This document shows positions 45,789 to 59,349 of a DNA stretch of 64,000 bases, in pieces; position 1 is the first letter of the stretch, and each line of letters starts with the position of its first letter. Location: positions 1,036,340 to 1,100,339 of the forward strand of contig VZTI01003647.1 of the NCBI GenBank assembly GCA_013397865.1, in the 5' to 3' direction. The notes beneath the pieces were generated by a model. The model was not told the DNA's origin and made no database searches. It worked only from the letters and a program-made list of their open reading frames with translations. Position numbers and translations under genes: made by a program. The DNA is from Struthidea cinerea. Lineage: Eukaryota > Chordata > Aves > Passeriformes > Corcoracidae.

Positions 45789-48544
45789 CACAGGACAAGA
45801 TACTGGCCACAATTCCAGTTTGGCAGCAGCTTCTCTTTCCTAACTGAAGAATTGATGACTTCCCTAAGAGTAGTTACTTTTCTCTTGCTAACCCTGAGAT
45901 GAAACACTCCAGACATCCAGAAATTCTGCAGAGCCCCATCTCTCTTAGATTTGCAGTAGGAATATTGCCACTGGTTTTGAATAAACAAACCTCCAGATAG
46001 TGAGTGTGAGCAGTGAGGGCTCATTTCTAATCTAGAGTGAGTTAATGGACAAATCCAGCTAGTAGAGGATAAAGCTGCTTACACACTGACCTGTAGTCAC
46101 AGAGCTGCTGCAATCATCTGAAAAAATAAATCCCAGCAGAGCCAAGAGTTAGGTCATGGCTCTGGTATCAGCTCACCTTCCTTGAAAAGGCTGCAGCCAT
46201 GTGAGCATTTCGGTCCCATGATCTATTAGGTTTACAAAAATGTGTGTGCCTTAACTTGTGCCCTCTGGGAAGGCTTTTTATAGGCTCTTATTTGAGCAGG
46301 TGTGTACCCTCAGGTGTGGAACACAAGCCTGTGTGGGACAGTGATACCTACACAGGCACTGAGCTTTGCAGCTCCTTCTGATTTCCAGTACAAGCCTGAC
46401 TGGGTTTCAGTGATTGATTTTTGTCTCTCCCCAGCCCGCTCCACTGCCTCCCCTGGAAACCTACAGCATTTAAACTCCCTCAACCAAAGTTAGACCAGGA
46501 AGATGCGGATCCTTGGCTTCTGTACAAGGTCAGAGGCATTTGCCAAACCCCTAGAGATGGGAAGAATCCTGGCATTTCATTCCTGAGTGTAAGTGCGACG
46601 CACAATCTTTTCACACAGCCGTACAAAACCGCTGCTCCCCTCGTGTGTTACCAAGGTTGCTCGAACAAAGGAAGTTGTATCTAAGCTAAACACACACGGT
46701 GCTTTCAAACCAGGAGTGTGCAGAAAGCCAACAGCAACCTCGCTCTTGGAAATATGATGGCAAAGAATGAGTTAATTTTGTTTAAATTACGATTCTACTG
46801 CATTTGAGGTTAATTGCCAGGTGGGAGCAATATTTTGGTTAATTGTTCTTTGCTCAAAAGCTGGCACATCTTAACTGAAATGCCAACTGCAGGACCCCAA
46901 GCTGCATGTAAAATTCTCCTTTCTCTAACAGCCATGTTCCCTGGCTCCTTCTTTCCCACATTTCCTGTGAGCTCGGGTCTACCCTAGAAGCAGGAAGGCA
47001 TTTCCAAAAACCATCTTTGAGCTTTGCTTACTGCCAGAGCACGATCCCTACCAGCTGCTTCCCTTGCTGAGCGGGGAGCACAGGAACAGCAAAGACATGT
47101 GCTGCACTCCCCAGGCTGCCTGTGAACCACGACATGTCGCTTTTGAAGTCGCCTCCTTTCCAGTATTTGAGGTTTGGTTGTCCCAAGGCAGGAGGCAGGA
47201 GCTGATTTTAGCTCTTGGAGCATCTCAAGAGCTTTAGGAGATGGAAGGCAGAGAGAAATAAGGGACAAGGACTGCATGTTTCTCCATCATGGCTGATGCT
47301 CAGGCCTTCAGAAGGAAAAGGAAAGATGACAGAATAAGGATACACCTTTCAACTATCACTTAAAGAAATTCCTCATCAATCTGTTTTTGTGAGAATCAGT
47401 TGTGTCCCAACGTCAATGACAATTCCAACAAACCCACCCTGAATGAGCCCAGTTGAGGCCAGGGGCTCATCTATTGATTCCCCTCTGGTTCCTGCAGATT
47501 TCTCTGGGAAGTGTTCTTCTGTAATGTCTGTCTGATGTTATGTTTTTTTTCCTGTGTGCATAATATTATTTTCATCCCCCAAATTTAATTTTCTAACTTG
47601 TTGGCTTTATTGCTTAAAATTTTAGTAGAGGTTTTGGGTGTGCTGCTGACAAAATAATAATTTATATTGTATCAGTCAGTATCACTCCATTGTCTTAATC
47701 TTTCATAATGGTTTTTCTGCAGCTTCCAATTTTCCTCCGAATAAAACAAATTACTTAGCAAGTGGAATATCTTCTTGTCATAATAATTTAATATTAAAAT
47801 GTCAATAAGATTTGGTACACACAGCAGAGGGCACAGAGGTACAGAGGCAGAGCAGAAATGAAGTAAACTTAATAAAGTGAGTGAGAAGGTACAATAGGGA
47901 TTGAGGCTGGCTCCTGCACTGGATATGAAAGAACCTTTTTATCCTGCAGTGCAGTACAATCATTGTGTAAGCAATAAAATGGTTGCAGGAGCACTGCTCG
48001 CTGCTGCTGTTGGCTGACACTCAGTGCAGCACCAGCCCTCCGGGGGAGGCAGCAGCACTGGATGGGGGCAGCGGGTGGCACAGGGTGGGAAGGAGGGGAT
48101 GGCCGGAGGCTGGTGGCACACCCTGCCCTCTGCAGGGCAGTTCCGTGGCGTTTCTGGCTTGAGCGTGGGTGAAGGCTCCAGTCAGTGGTTCAGCATCCTG
48201 ATCCAGCCTTCGGGGCAGGATTCGTGCCGGGAAGTCTGAGCCCTGCATCAGCAGGCAGACCTCAGCACTCACTTGTGAATGTTCTCATGGAACTCAAGCC
48301 TTCATTTTGGTCAAATTCTTCTTCTGATCCAAACTTAACAGATTGCACTGGCAGACGAGTGCTAAATGCTGTGAATTTATCTAGAACATAATGAGTTCTC
48401 TAAAAATGTGTGGAAGCCTCAGGAGCAGATTTGTCCTTTCCCCCAGGCTGAGATGGTCAGCAGGACATGCTTTGGGAGCAGTCCCCATCTTCCTTGGGCA
48501 TCCATACACGTCTTTGTGAGATGAAAGTGCAGAATTACAATGAC
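45789..48544. other. Unassigned non-coding DNA
   Basis: No gene supported. Positions 47520-47800 are AT-rich. Positions 48020-48270 are GC-rich, with overlapping frames on both strands. Confidence 0.45.
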
Positions 48545-48618
48545 AAATCCGGAATAACCCAGGTTGGAAGAGACTTTAGAGGTCACCCTGTCCAACCCAC
48601 TGCTCAGAGCTGGGCTAG
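48545..48618 (-). mobile_element. CR1 LINE 3' fragment, very short
   Basis: 'ggaataacccaggttggaag', 'agactttagaggtcaccctg', 'tccaacccactgctcagagc'. About 74 bp of a divergent CR1 3' end on the minus strand; the 'ctgctcagagc' end marks a different subfamily. Confidence 0.8.
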
Positions 48619-50159
48619 CTTCAAAGTAGCATAAATTCAAAAAGAAGCAAATTTGCATGAGCTCCAGGACCTTATTATCTGTCTCTGTTCTGTCTCAGGC
48701 TAGAGGAAAAGCTGTTCCTGTATCTAACCACCCTTTTCTCTCCTGCAGCTATGGAAATGGGTGTTGCATTCACAGCTGACTCTTTCCACACAAATACAGC
48801 ACCATTTGAAGTCCCCCTTTTCAGCACCTAATGTCTCCTCCTGCAGAAACACGACACAGGGCTTGATTTAAGTGTGCAGCTTTTCGTAATTCCTGTGAGG
48901 GAACAAAAAGGGAGAGCTGGAGAAACCCTTTTCCCTCTTCACAAAGGAATATCTTACACCGTAGTTCCACCCTGCATAGCAAGTAGGCACCACTTTGATG
49001 TCATTTTAGCCAAAGACTGACAAGAGTCAGCTGAAGTATGTCTTGCTCTGTCCTACAGCCTTCCACAAATAATCCCAAGGATGCCTGGGCCGCACAGGAT
49101 GGCAGCAGGACACCAGGGAGCTGCAGAAATATTCCCAGATCTCAGAGCAGCAGAAAGTTTGATGAAAGTTGGCTGAGTCTTCTGCTCACATTTTTTTTAC
49201 CAAGAATGAATAGGAAAGGTTCTTCATTCACTCTGGGAGGATTTTCCTTATTAACTGCTGCCCTCCTATGTGTAAAAGTGAAAGTGGGAAAGACCAAAGT
49301 CCTTCGAACAGTCACAATATTGAATGTCAGGGTGATTTAACTGTCAAGAGCTATAAACAAAGCTCCTAGAAAAGGAGGATTTTTTGAATCCCTGTGCCAG
49401 TGGAAGGCTGTTTGCTGCTGCATGATTTGTTTCCCAGTTCTCAGACTGTACCAGTTTAAAATCAGTCAGCACTTTTCTCCAGGGTTCATTCCACGGGACT
49501 AATTGCTCGGATAATAGGGAACTGATGCTGATGCTCAGCCAATATTTTCCTCTCCTCCCCAGTGGGCACTTTCTGGCTGCCACCAGGAATCCCTGCCTCT
49601 TTTTCTATCTACATGTTAATGCTCCCATCTACATCTTAAATACTTGTTGCTCACTATAATTGTCCCTCCTCCATTCAAATTTTAGCTCAGCAACACTGCC
49701 ATAATACAGCTTTTATTTATCAGATAACTCTCAGTCACTCCTTCTTAATTGCTTTTCATTTGTTGGCTTCTTCCTGGTGTGGAAGTGGTCATAACAGAAT
49801 ACAATTTTCTACATGTGCCCAGCTGCTCTTTTATGGACAATATTCACATCTTTTCTCCCTCCCAAGCCTCAACTCTTTCAGAACTAACTGTCTGGTGGAC
49901 TTACTCACAGCCGTGCTGCATTGCCAAAAATATATTCTGAAATATCAGATATTTCAGTTCTTCCATATTGCCTTGCCCTGCTGAGTGTGTCCCAGCTACC
50001 AACACCAATCAACCCCACCTACCAACCCATCCATCCATTGGTTTCACCTCACTGTACCTTGCCTCATTGCTTTTCTCTCTTGGTCCATCAGAGTTTTTCC
50101 CAGAATGGCTTTCCCATTGTTGTTTGCTATGCCTTCCAGTTTAGGTATCACCTGGGAAT
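48619..50159. other. Unassigned non-coding DNA
   Basis: No gene supported. A CCAA/CCAT-rich low-complexity stretch lies at 49985-50045. Frames are up to 100 codons without motifs. Confidence 0.4.
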
Positions 50160-50345
50160 TTAATTACTGTGCTTTCTACCTGTTTTTCCAGGTCAGTAAG
50201 TGTGATTTTGAGCAAGTCTGGACATAACAGAAGTCCTTGAGGTAGCCCGAACACAGCTTCCCCCATCTAGGCCTTGCCTGCTGATGTGGCACAGCTCAGA
50301 GCTTCCTGGCTGTGCTCAATCCATGTGGAATGACTCGCCTCCAAG
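50160..50345 (-). mobile_element. Possible ancient CR1 internal fragment
   Basis: 'caggtcagtaagtgtgattt', 'tgagcaagtctggacataac' and 'gtccttgaggtagcc' resemble, with many changes, the complement of the CR1 reverse-transcriptase region (consensus-like 'ggtcattaa-gaagat-ttgaacaa-actggaccca'). Too diverged to be certain; it could be another LINE or chance. Confidence 0.35.
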
Positions 50346-50576
50346 GAATTGGACTGAACTAGTTTTTGAGTAAGGGTTTGTGAATCACTGTATAAAATTA
50401 TTTATTGGAGTCCAAACTGACAAAATAAAGGTTTGACATCCAAATTTAACAAAATAACTAACCCAGAAAGTTCCTTTCAGTAAGAAACAACACCTGCTCT
50501 CCCCTCTATATCCTCCTCTCCTCTGGGGTTTATACAGGTCCCCTTATCTATCATTGCATCATTTACCTGAACGGGC

Positions 50577-50645
50577 CACAGAATGCTTTGGGTTGGAAAG
50601 ACCATAAAGACCACATAGTTCCAAACCCCTTCCAGAGGGGATGTC
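50577..50645 (-). mobile_element. CR1 LINE 3' fragment, very short
   Basis: 'cacagaatgctttgggttgg', 'aaagaccataaagaccacat' and 'agttccaaacccctt'. About 70 bp of a CR1 3' end on the minus strand. Confidence 0.82.
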
Positions 50646-53600
50646 AGCTTGGATCTCCCATTCCTGTCTGCATCCTGCCCTGCTGGGTCTGTCGGGGAGT
50701 AGCAGCATTTTTGGCTAAAGGGCAATGCTGAGTTCCTCCTCCAGAGAAAAACCCGTGAGCGCAGCCCATCCCATGCCAAATCCACCCTGTGCATCCACAC
50801 CACCAGACGTGGTTCAGTCCTGGGGTGGACTGAGTGCAATAAAATGAAACAGAATGGACCTTACATCCCACTCCCCAACAAATTGCTCATTAACAAGACA
50901 TCGTTTTTTTCAAAATTTAAAAGTTCTTGTACTGGACTGTGTCTAAAACCTCTCCACTGCGTAGTATTGTTCATTTTCAAAGAGTTGGCCTAAATGTGAA
51001 TAAATTCTCCTTAGTTCCCCAATCCTTCTGCAGAGAATGGAGAGAAAAAAAACCCCAAACAACAAAAAAGAAACCAAGCTAGAAATTATTTGTAAAATTA
51101 TTTAGAAAAATCTTTTCAAAATATGACAGGAGCTGAAAATGATTTAAAAGCTCTAGAGGGCAAGATTGATAAACAAAGTATAAATTATGCACTATTATCT
51201 ACCGAACTCACAGAGTGCTGCTGCATCCTACAGGGTACTGCATGCTCATCCATGGGCCAGGACTACATCTGGATAAAGCTATCACCAATTGATAGCAAGG
51301 CCTAATGAAGCACTATTTGTAAAGCACTTGGGACCTTCAATTAAATGCATTACTTTTTATTATTTCCCCTACTTCCCTAACACCTAGGGGCAAAAAAAGT
51401 CAGGCTGGTAACCAATCGCAGACCAATTAAATCCAAGTGTGTGTCCACACAGGAGGAGCAGCAGAGGTGGGTAATTATGCACTGCTGACAGGAGGAACGT
51501 GAGCTGGAGATGCCACAGTGCTGCCTGGGCTTTGTGGCATTCCCAAATGGCATTCAGGAAACATTTCAAGGGGATCAAAGCTGCCTCACAGGCGCTATAC
51601 AAATTCACCATCATAAACACTGAATAATACATTACACTAATCTGATTGCTATTGACTGTTACAGTTGCATGTGTGACCTTGGGCATACATTAATCAAAGG
51701 CAGCCGTTCATATTTCCATCCTGCAGCGATGAGCAAAACTCATCTCAAATCTCCTCTTGTCTCTGCACCTCTTTCTGTTCTGTCTGCTGTCACATGGAGA
51801 TGGAGCCTGGTGTTTGGAGGGAAATGGCTTTTTTCTATCCTCCCCTCTTCGTCTGAGCATACAGAGGAACGATCCGATAGGGAATAACAAAAACACGCAC
51901 CTTTTTGTCCACCCAGCGCTGCCTGAACCCAATTTAGCAAGTGTCGCAATCTGAAAGAGCATTGGAGCTTGAGAGTAATTGGTTTCCCAGCAGAGACTAC
52001 AACTAATCCCAGAAGCTCTTTGGAATTTCAGCCGACGTGTTTATTATTTACCCTAAGAAATGAGGCGTCGTTGAAATGAAAGAGCCCATTGCTGACACCC
52101 CTCACACAGCGTGTGTGTGTTTGCTCACATGAGCTGCAGCAAGGCTTAAACCCAAAAAACCCAATCCCTCATCAGTTCCCTTTCCCTTTGTCATTAACAG
52201 AAGACAGGGAATACAAGAAAGAGCTGACAGTGTGTTGACAACAAACTGAACAGGCATTGCTTTGCCTGCATGGATTCCCTTCTCTTTCCCCACGGCTATG
52301 AGACGATGCTTGCTGGATTATATTGCAAAAAGCTCGTGCAGGTGCTCCCTGGTTTTCTGCCTCCTGCCCCAAGGTGGTCTTTGAGTGTGGAGAGCCTTCC
52401 CCGGGGGTGTGTTGAAGCCCAGCAGCAGGGTTCTCTCAAAGCATGGTGTAACAAATATAAAATCAGACAAAACCTCAGAATAATCTGCTGAGCCGGGTTT
52501 GATGTGGTCTCAGACCATTGGCATGCAAATGCATTCCTCTAACAGCTTTATTCCTTCACTTGAGGGCTAAGCATGACAGTCAATAATTTAAAGGCAAAGG
52601 ACTGAAAGAGGCTGGGATTATTCCCCAAGCAAGTGTTGTAAATGTAGACCATTTATATTTAAATTAAATTTAAGCAAGCTATGGCAATACTGATACTATA
52701 TGAATAATTGGCTCTACACCCACAGGTACCTGCTTTTTAACTGTTGGGCTTAAAAAAAATAAAATTTAAAAAAAAGCCTCTCGATGCTTCTACTAAAATT
52801 CCACTCTGTGCCTCGTCAGAGGGTGCCGAGAGGGAGGTGCTGAAGAATACCTGGTCACAAAGGAGAAATAAAGAGGAGCACGTTGTATGGCTCCTCCTGA
52901 CGGGCCAGCACTTCTGCCTCCCAGCTATGCAAAAACACACAGAACTTAATTAAGAGGGTCCATTTTCTCTGCAAAGCCTTTTATGGTCCCTGGCCTTTGC
53001 TCAGATACATTTACTTTTTCCATCAGAACCTCCGGGCTGCTGCCAGGGGACCCCCTGGAAGCTTTCTCCTTTATAAATTTTTCACACCAGTTCTATTACC
53101 TGGAGTGGACTTTCACTCCGTGAGGATGCAGCCTGATCCCCCCAGACCTCTCTCAACCCTCTGTGCATCTGCCACAATGAAGAATGATAGTGCATGCAGA
53201 CCACTCTTCCCCCTTTTTCCATTACTCAGCAGCTCTTCAGCACATGAGAGTTTCAGGATAAATTAATGGATATTTTAGGACATCTGAAGAATGGTCTTAG
53301 AAAGATGCACCAAATTTTTATAAAGAGAATCTCCAGGCCATACCAGTCCCTTGAATATGACCGTGAATGGCCATCAAAGGCTCCCTTGGAAATAAAAACT
53401 GATTACAGAGTTTTGTGTCTTTGTGGGTTTTTATCCAAATGACTCAACACGAAATGGTCACGCATTGGAAATCACACTGCAAAGGAACATTTCTTGTCCC
53501 TAAGATTCCTCCTCACATCCCACAAGGAAATTTTAATTCAGCTCCCACATGGAGGTCCAAAAGGGAGGATTGCTGGCTATTGCAGACAAGGATGTTTCAA

Positions 53601-56600
53601 AACTAACTCTAGGAGACAGGCTCCAGGAATTCTTTCACCTGAAATCCAGGTTCAGGAAATAAAATAAAGGAATGGCTGAAGACTGCATCCTACACTGACT
53701 GGCTATTTCGTATTCCCATGAGTCAGGCAGCTGATCTTTTTACTCTGCCCTCCCTTTTCACCAGAAAAGCCTGGAGTTAAGGAACCTCAATTTCACTTAC
53801 ACAAGTTTAAAGCCAGCATAACTTCTGACTCTTGTGGGCATTACTTTTGATTTATACTCATGACGCCAAGGAGAAAATCAGATCAAGGGAATATAAATCA
53901 AACAGAGATCAATACCGAGCATCAAGGTACTAATTCTATCTCCTGAAACGGCCCTTACAAGCTGCAGGAGGCCGGGAGACAATTCCCCTGGCACAGGCAC
54001 GGCAGATTTATGTGGAGCCGTGGTCCCGGTGCAGGGGAGATGTTGGAGGTGGAAGGGGATGGGTCTGCACTTCACGCTATTAAGAATCTCTGTCTGTCTG
54101 GGCTGTCAAACAGTCTGGGGGCAGCTTTGGGAGGTTGTCATAAATCAGCACACCCTTGCACTGGGGCCTGGGGATGACAACCAAGTTGGTTTAAAATTAT
54201 TTTTCACTGTGGGGTTTTTTTTGCCTCCAGGAACCGCTGCAGAACCTCAGCCTTGCTTCTCCTGATGGGAGGACCATGCAATAAGGAGTAGTAAGGGACT
54301 GAGAGCTCTTCCCCAAACCCAAACCCTCCTGAATGGCATGGCAATGTTCTCTTCATCTTCCTCCAGTGACACAACAGCACTAAACCTGGTCTTTAAAGTG
54401 TACTGGGATGTTTCATGACTGCACCAAACGTGCACTGGATGGAAAGGGCTGAGCCACTGATCCATAGGAGGACACGCTTCAGGGGTTGGGAGTGTTCTGC
54501 AAGCAGCCCACGAAGTGCCAGGCAGATGTTCACACAAGCCAACAGCTTGTCTGGTGGAGTCTTAATTTGTTTTTAGGAGATGTAGTAAAAAGGATGAGGT
54601 GCTCTGGCTGCTTCCTGCCAGCGCTGGTAAATGTGACTACATATATTATCACAGCCTGAAATCAAAGGGCTCGGGAGTGGAGGAGTGGGAGAGACACAGA
54701 AAATGGGCAAGGATTTTGTACACTGGAAAACTTTACACCTTATTCATCAAAGCACAAATTCGGCAGTTCCTTGCTTCGTGGAAAATTTTTGAGAAATGTG
54801 ATTGAAAAGGGAAACTTGTTTGGGGGGATATCAGGGGGCTGGTGGGGAGGGATTGATGGCATGTTAAACAGCAATAGCTGATTGCATAATTAAGTAATAA
54901 AACTCTCCAAGTAGTAATTATCGGACGTGTCAAACAGAGTTATAAGGCAGGAGGCCAAAAACCAAGCGATTAACCATTGGAGAAGTGCAACAATTCCCTG
55001 GAAATGCCCAGCCCAGAGGGCTGTCGGCGCAGTGAAATACACTTTATAATAAACGCCAAAGAGTAGGACCAGCTTTACATTCTGAGATGATGGCAGTGCC
55101 TCCCATCAGTCTCCCATCTCTCTTTCACCATGAAAAAGAGTCAGGTCAGCTGCCCAGGGCCCTTGGGATGAGGCTGGGCACAGGATTTCTTGTGTTGTTC
55201 CTGGGAAGCCCAGCCTTGTCCTGGCTCAGAGCAGGGCTGTGGTACCCGGTGTGATGTCAGCTCCCCTCTCCCAGCACTGGCTGGACTGATCCACACGGAG
55301 CCATTGGATTTTGTTCTGGACAGCTCTGGAAGTGTTTTAGAAATCTGTTCTTCGTCATCTTGTAGCACTTAGAACTGTCTGCTGGAGAAGGTGTGGTGTC
55401 TGTCTGGAAGGTGTCTCAGATACCTACTGACACGCACTGAGCATAATTCCTGTTGCTGTAGATTTCACAGAGAGAGGTTTCTACTTCATTAATTCCAAAG
55501 AAATAAAAAGAAAAGGAAAAAAAACCAACCCTGATCTCTATCTCAGTGCAGAGATACATAAAACTGTATTTTTCTCTGGAAGTCATTCTGCCTGCTGCTT
55601 CAGGAGCAGACACAGTAAATCCATTAATGAACTGAGCCGCCTTCTAATCATTCAGACTTCAAGAACTCATGGCTGGGCTGAGCTCAGGACTGTGATGGTT
55701 CTTACCTGTTACAGGTTACTGTTCCCAATGTACACTTGGACACAATTTATACAGAGGTCAGTCTTCTCTCGAGCATCACTAAGTGTGTAAAGAAGGTTTA
55801 AACTATTGATTTTTAATTTCATCTTATACACCTCCTGCTCAAGGCATAGGAGTTCTTGACTTACCTTCTTTAAACCTTCTGCTATTTTTTATATCTCTAT
55901 CATCACTTTCACTATTTTTTTATTTCTCTCTGTCATCACCCCTTATTCCTCTAATGTCTAAGATATATAGTTCTAATATTTTAATCTTTCCACACACTTC
56001 AGCTTTCTATTCATTTAATCATTTTCATTGCCTTCCCCAGACCTGTTTTATTTCTGCTCTCTCCTCCCATAAGGCTGGAGAGAGAGGCTGAGCAGAGGAT
56101 CCATGGTGTGGTGTCACTTCATATTAAAGATAAGGAATAATTCTCTGCTTTCCTTGAGCTTTTTCTTAATGCAAATGAACATTTTGTTTGCTTTTCTGGC
56201 CACCACTTCTCACTGAAGAGATGTCTTGTTGGCAAAGACACCTTGTTGCTCTCCTGACTCCCTACAGTTAATTTAAGACTGACTCCACACACGAGCAGTT
56301 TAAATTGTTTCCTTTTTCCTTTCACTACGCTTCACCTTCTGCTTCCTTGAACTGAGCTGATCCCTGGAATTCACTCCACCCAGCTCTTCAAGAGACTCCT
56401 CAAATGATTTATAATTTCACTGATGCCATTGGCTGTCGAAATCCTTATTTTGGCTCACAGGTCCTGGAGCATCCCACCGCCAGCCTTGCCCTGACACTGT
56501 CATTCCCCTCCCCTTCACAAGGGATCTGGTGCCCGTGCAGCTGCTTACTCTCCCAAGAAATGTTTGTGTGAGACTATTTAAAACCTCGTTGCAGATGGAA

Positions 56601-57197
56601 ATTTTTGAAAGCTCCTGCTCTCTCCGCTCTGCTGCAGGAGCACAAAGAAGTGCAATAGGCTGGAGAGAAATTATTATTATGTTTTACAGCACAGCGCAGT
56701 TTTGTCCATGAGATCAGATTAAACACCATATTTTTAGCTCATTTATTTGATTAAAGTGAGTATCGTTTCTTGTTGCTTTCCAGGTATTTCCTAATGAGAA
56801 ATTCACACCTGTGATGTACCTGCCACTCCATCAGCACACGGTGACACTGCATTGCATATAACCCCAGAGAAGTAGCACACTTTGGCTCTGTTTTCATACT
56901 TGAACAATGCAGATCATGATATCGACCTTGCTTTGTTAAGGATATTGAACCCACACGCAGCAAAAATAATGTACAGATCTTTTTCTCTAACCACGCGATG
57001 AAAGTGCCACCAGATCTTTCTGGTTTTTCTGTAAAATCCATTGTTAAATCATCATAATAACAATTTTCCATTAGCCCTGCTGACTGTAAATAAGCAGCAG
57101 TGCTAGAAAAACAGATCTTTTTATTGTCCATTTGGAAATATTCATAAACACAGCCTTGGGAGCATCCAGAGGTGTGTAGGCACAAAAACCTGCCTGT
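50646..57197. other. Long unassigned non-coding interval
   Basis: About 6.5 kb without a confident repeat or gene. AT-rich parts lie at 51120-51370, 52500-52790 and 55740-56080. A 144-codon minus frame (56751-57185) is unrecognised and within the chance range. A transposon-poor interval like 25-33 kb. Confidence 0.45.
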
Positions 57198-57345
57198 AGA
57201 CTTCCAAGGAAGTGCTCAAAAGATGTGTGGATGTGGCAGCTGGGGACATGGTTTAGTGGTAAACATGGCAGTGCTGGGTTAATGGATGGACCTCACTATC
57301 TTAGAGGGCTTTTTCCACCAAAATATTCCATGATTCCATGATCCC
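57198..57345 (+). mobile_element. CR1 LINE 3' fragment ('atggtttagtg' subfamily)
   Basis: 'aaggaagtgctcaaaagatg', 'tgtggatgtggcag', 'ctggggacatggtttagtgg', 'ggcagtgctgggttaatgg' and a 3' end with duplicated octamers 'attccatgattccatga'. Same subfamily as 2164-2590 but shorter (about 150 bp). Confidence 0.9.
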
Positions 57346-57949
57346 AAGGACCCCAGAACTCACCACCTGCATAATCCCATACATGCTAGAAGTTTTATGT
57401 CCCTGGTGTCTGAGGGTGCTCCCTGTGAGACCTTTATCCCATTTCTGGAGGTTTACCAAACATATTGACATTAAAATATAACCAATTATATAAATAAGTG
57501 AAATGTGCTACTCCTTTCAATTAACTCCTCACTTTACCAGGTAATAAAAACGCCTGCCTTCCTCTCCCTTCAGCCACACTCTTCCTCAGCCTCAGAACCC
57601 TTTGTTGTTCCAGCCAAGAGCCAGAGGAATGTTATCTCCTGTGCTATTTCCTTGCTGTGTTTGTGAGTACGTGCATAAAACTCCTTTTTCTTCGTCTCTG
57701 CTCCCTCTTGGGTCCCATTAAACACAAACCGAGTTGTGGGCAATGCTGGGGAGGATGGAGAAGTGCTGCACCTGTGTCTTACAGAGAGCTTTGTGGCAGC
57801 GCTGATGGCTGCAAAGAGGCAAGAGTTATTCCAGCATTGTGGTATTTACCTCTGTGAAGGTAATTCTGGAATCTGTTATGTGAGAATGAGGCAAGGATTC
57901 TTTAATAATGCACAAATTAAAGGAACTCGAAGCGTTAGCATCATTGCCT

Positions 57950-58270
57950 GCTAATAACATTACAACACACCTGTTATGAAGTGTGTGCATATATCACATT
58001 TCCAGCTTCAAAACAGAAGCATAAACACCATTAAATAGAAATTTAATTATATAATACTGTTTAGTGGCTGGGTTTATGCTTGGGCTGTGTATTAAGCAAT
58101 GTTCCTGAAGTACCTATCTTCACAAGCACTGGAAAAATTAAACCATTAAATCGATTTCACAAATGTTTACTGTGCAAACATGACAAAAACTCTGCAAATA
58201 CAGGGAATTTATTATGGGGGCCAAGTGCTTCGCTCAAATGGTGGACACATTAAATAGCCTCTTTTAAGTC
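57950..58270. promoter_or_regulatory. AT-rich block dense in homeodomain-type cores (candidate enhancer)
   Basis: Contains 'ctaataacatta', 'ccattaaatag', 'atttaattatataat', 'gtattaagc', 'aaaattaaaccattaaatcg', 'tttattatgg' and 'cattaaatag' in 320 bp with no repeat signature. Regulatory role is inference. Confidence 0.28.
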
Positions 58271-59290
58271 TCAAATCTGTATTTTAGGTGATACCTTTCC
58301 AAACAGGGGAGTTTGCTGAGCTGGACATCGAAGATTAGGCAGACAGGCAACCCAATATAAATGCAAGGCTTGTTGAAAGAAATTTCCAACTCTAGAGCTG
58401 GGAGCAAAATTTTTTAAAAGGCATTTAGTGGAGACAGGCTTCAAAATTCAGAATTTCTTTGTTGTTGAGAATACCGAGACTTTCTAGAAGTGCTCCTCTT
58501 TTCTAGCACAGACTGAGTGGGTCACCCTCTGGTCCTGGCATTTAGAAAACTCCACGTGGTACTTTGGTTTCTGGGAAATGGTGAACTCTTCAGAACAAAG
58601 GGGGTTTTTGAAAAGCCAGGTTTTCCACTGAAATGGTCATTTCAGGTACACGAGCTGGGTGTACGGAGTACTCTGGCTGTTGCAGTCTAAGTGCTCCCCC
58701 GTGCGTTTGCTCTCATCCTCCTACTAGAGTTTTGGCTAGAAATTCCCTACAAGCTTGAAAAAAATTAAATAAAGCTGGAGTGGGGAAATCAGCAGGTTTC
58801 AGCAACATTTCTAGCTCACGTCTGTAAAATATCAGATGTGTCACAGAAAAAAAAAAAACTTTAGATATTTAGGGTTCTTAGTCATTGTCACACTTCAGTC
58901 TCTCTGGTCTCTCAGGAATCGGTCTGAATTGCTCCACGGGATTATTAAAGTGGTTTAAATACAAAATCAGGTCTGTGTGGGATGGGAGAGGTGCTAGTGG
59001 GATGTCATCTCCAGCTGGATGCCCCCAGGACTCTCTGGTGACCGGGAAGAGCTCAGAGGAGTGAGGAGGCAAAGGGGCGTTTTCCCCTTGCCTTGGGGCT
59101 CGGAGGGGCTCTCCGGGAAGATCCTGTGAGGAATAAAACCTTCCTGCCAAGGGCCTGCTCCAGCATCCTGAGCAGCAAAGGAAGCACCACAAACTGCACA
59201 GGCTGCTCATTGGTGCCACGAGCAGACGTCGCAGTGATCCATCAAAAATTAGGCTGTAGCTGATAAACGCGGTTTTACTTTTGTTTGGCT

Positions 59291-59308
59291 GGGGGGCGGG
59301 GGGGGGGG
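59291..59308 (+). other. G-tract (G6-C-G11), potential quadruplex
   Basis: Seventeen of eighteen bases are G. Such runs form G-quadruplexes and often cause sequencing drop-out, which fits the assembly gap 28 bp downstream. Confidence 0.7.
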
Positions 59309-59335
59309 TTGCTTTGGTTTTGTTTTTGTGTTGCT

Positions 59336-59349
59336 NNNNNNNNNNNNNN
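59336..59349. other. Assembly gap (14 N)
   Basis: Fourteen unresolved bases lie in GC-rich, G/T-homopolymer-rich sequence. The true length of missing sequence may differ from 14, so any reading frame across it is unreliable. Confidence 0.98.

Noticed and set aside
56751..57185. 144-codon minus frame
   Set aside because: No recognised family; the opposite end runs up to a CR1, and chance is enough to explain it.
57241..57270. tRNA-like phrase 'ggtttagtggt'
   Set aside because: It belongs to the CR1 'atggtttagtg' subfamily; there is no B box, acceptor stem or anticodon loop.
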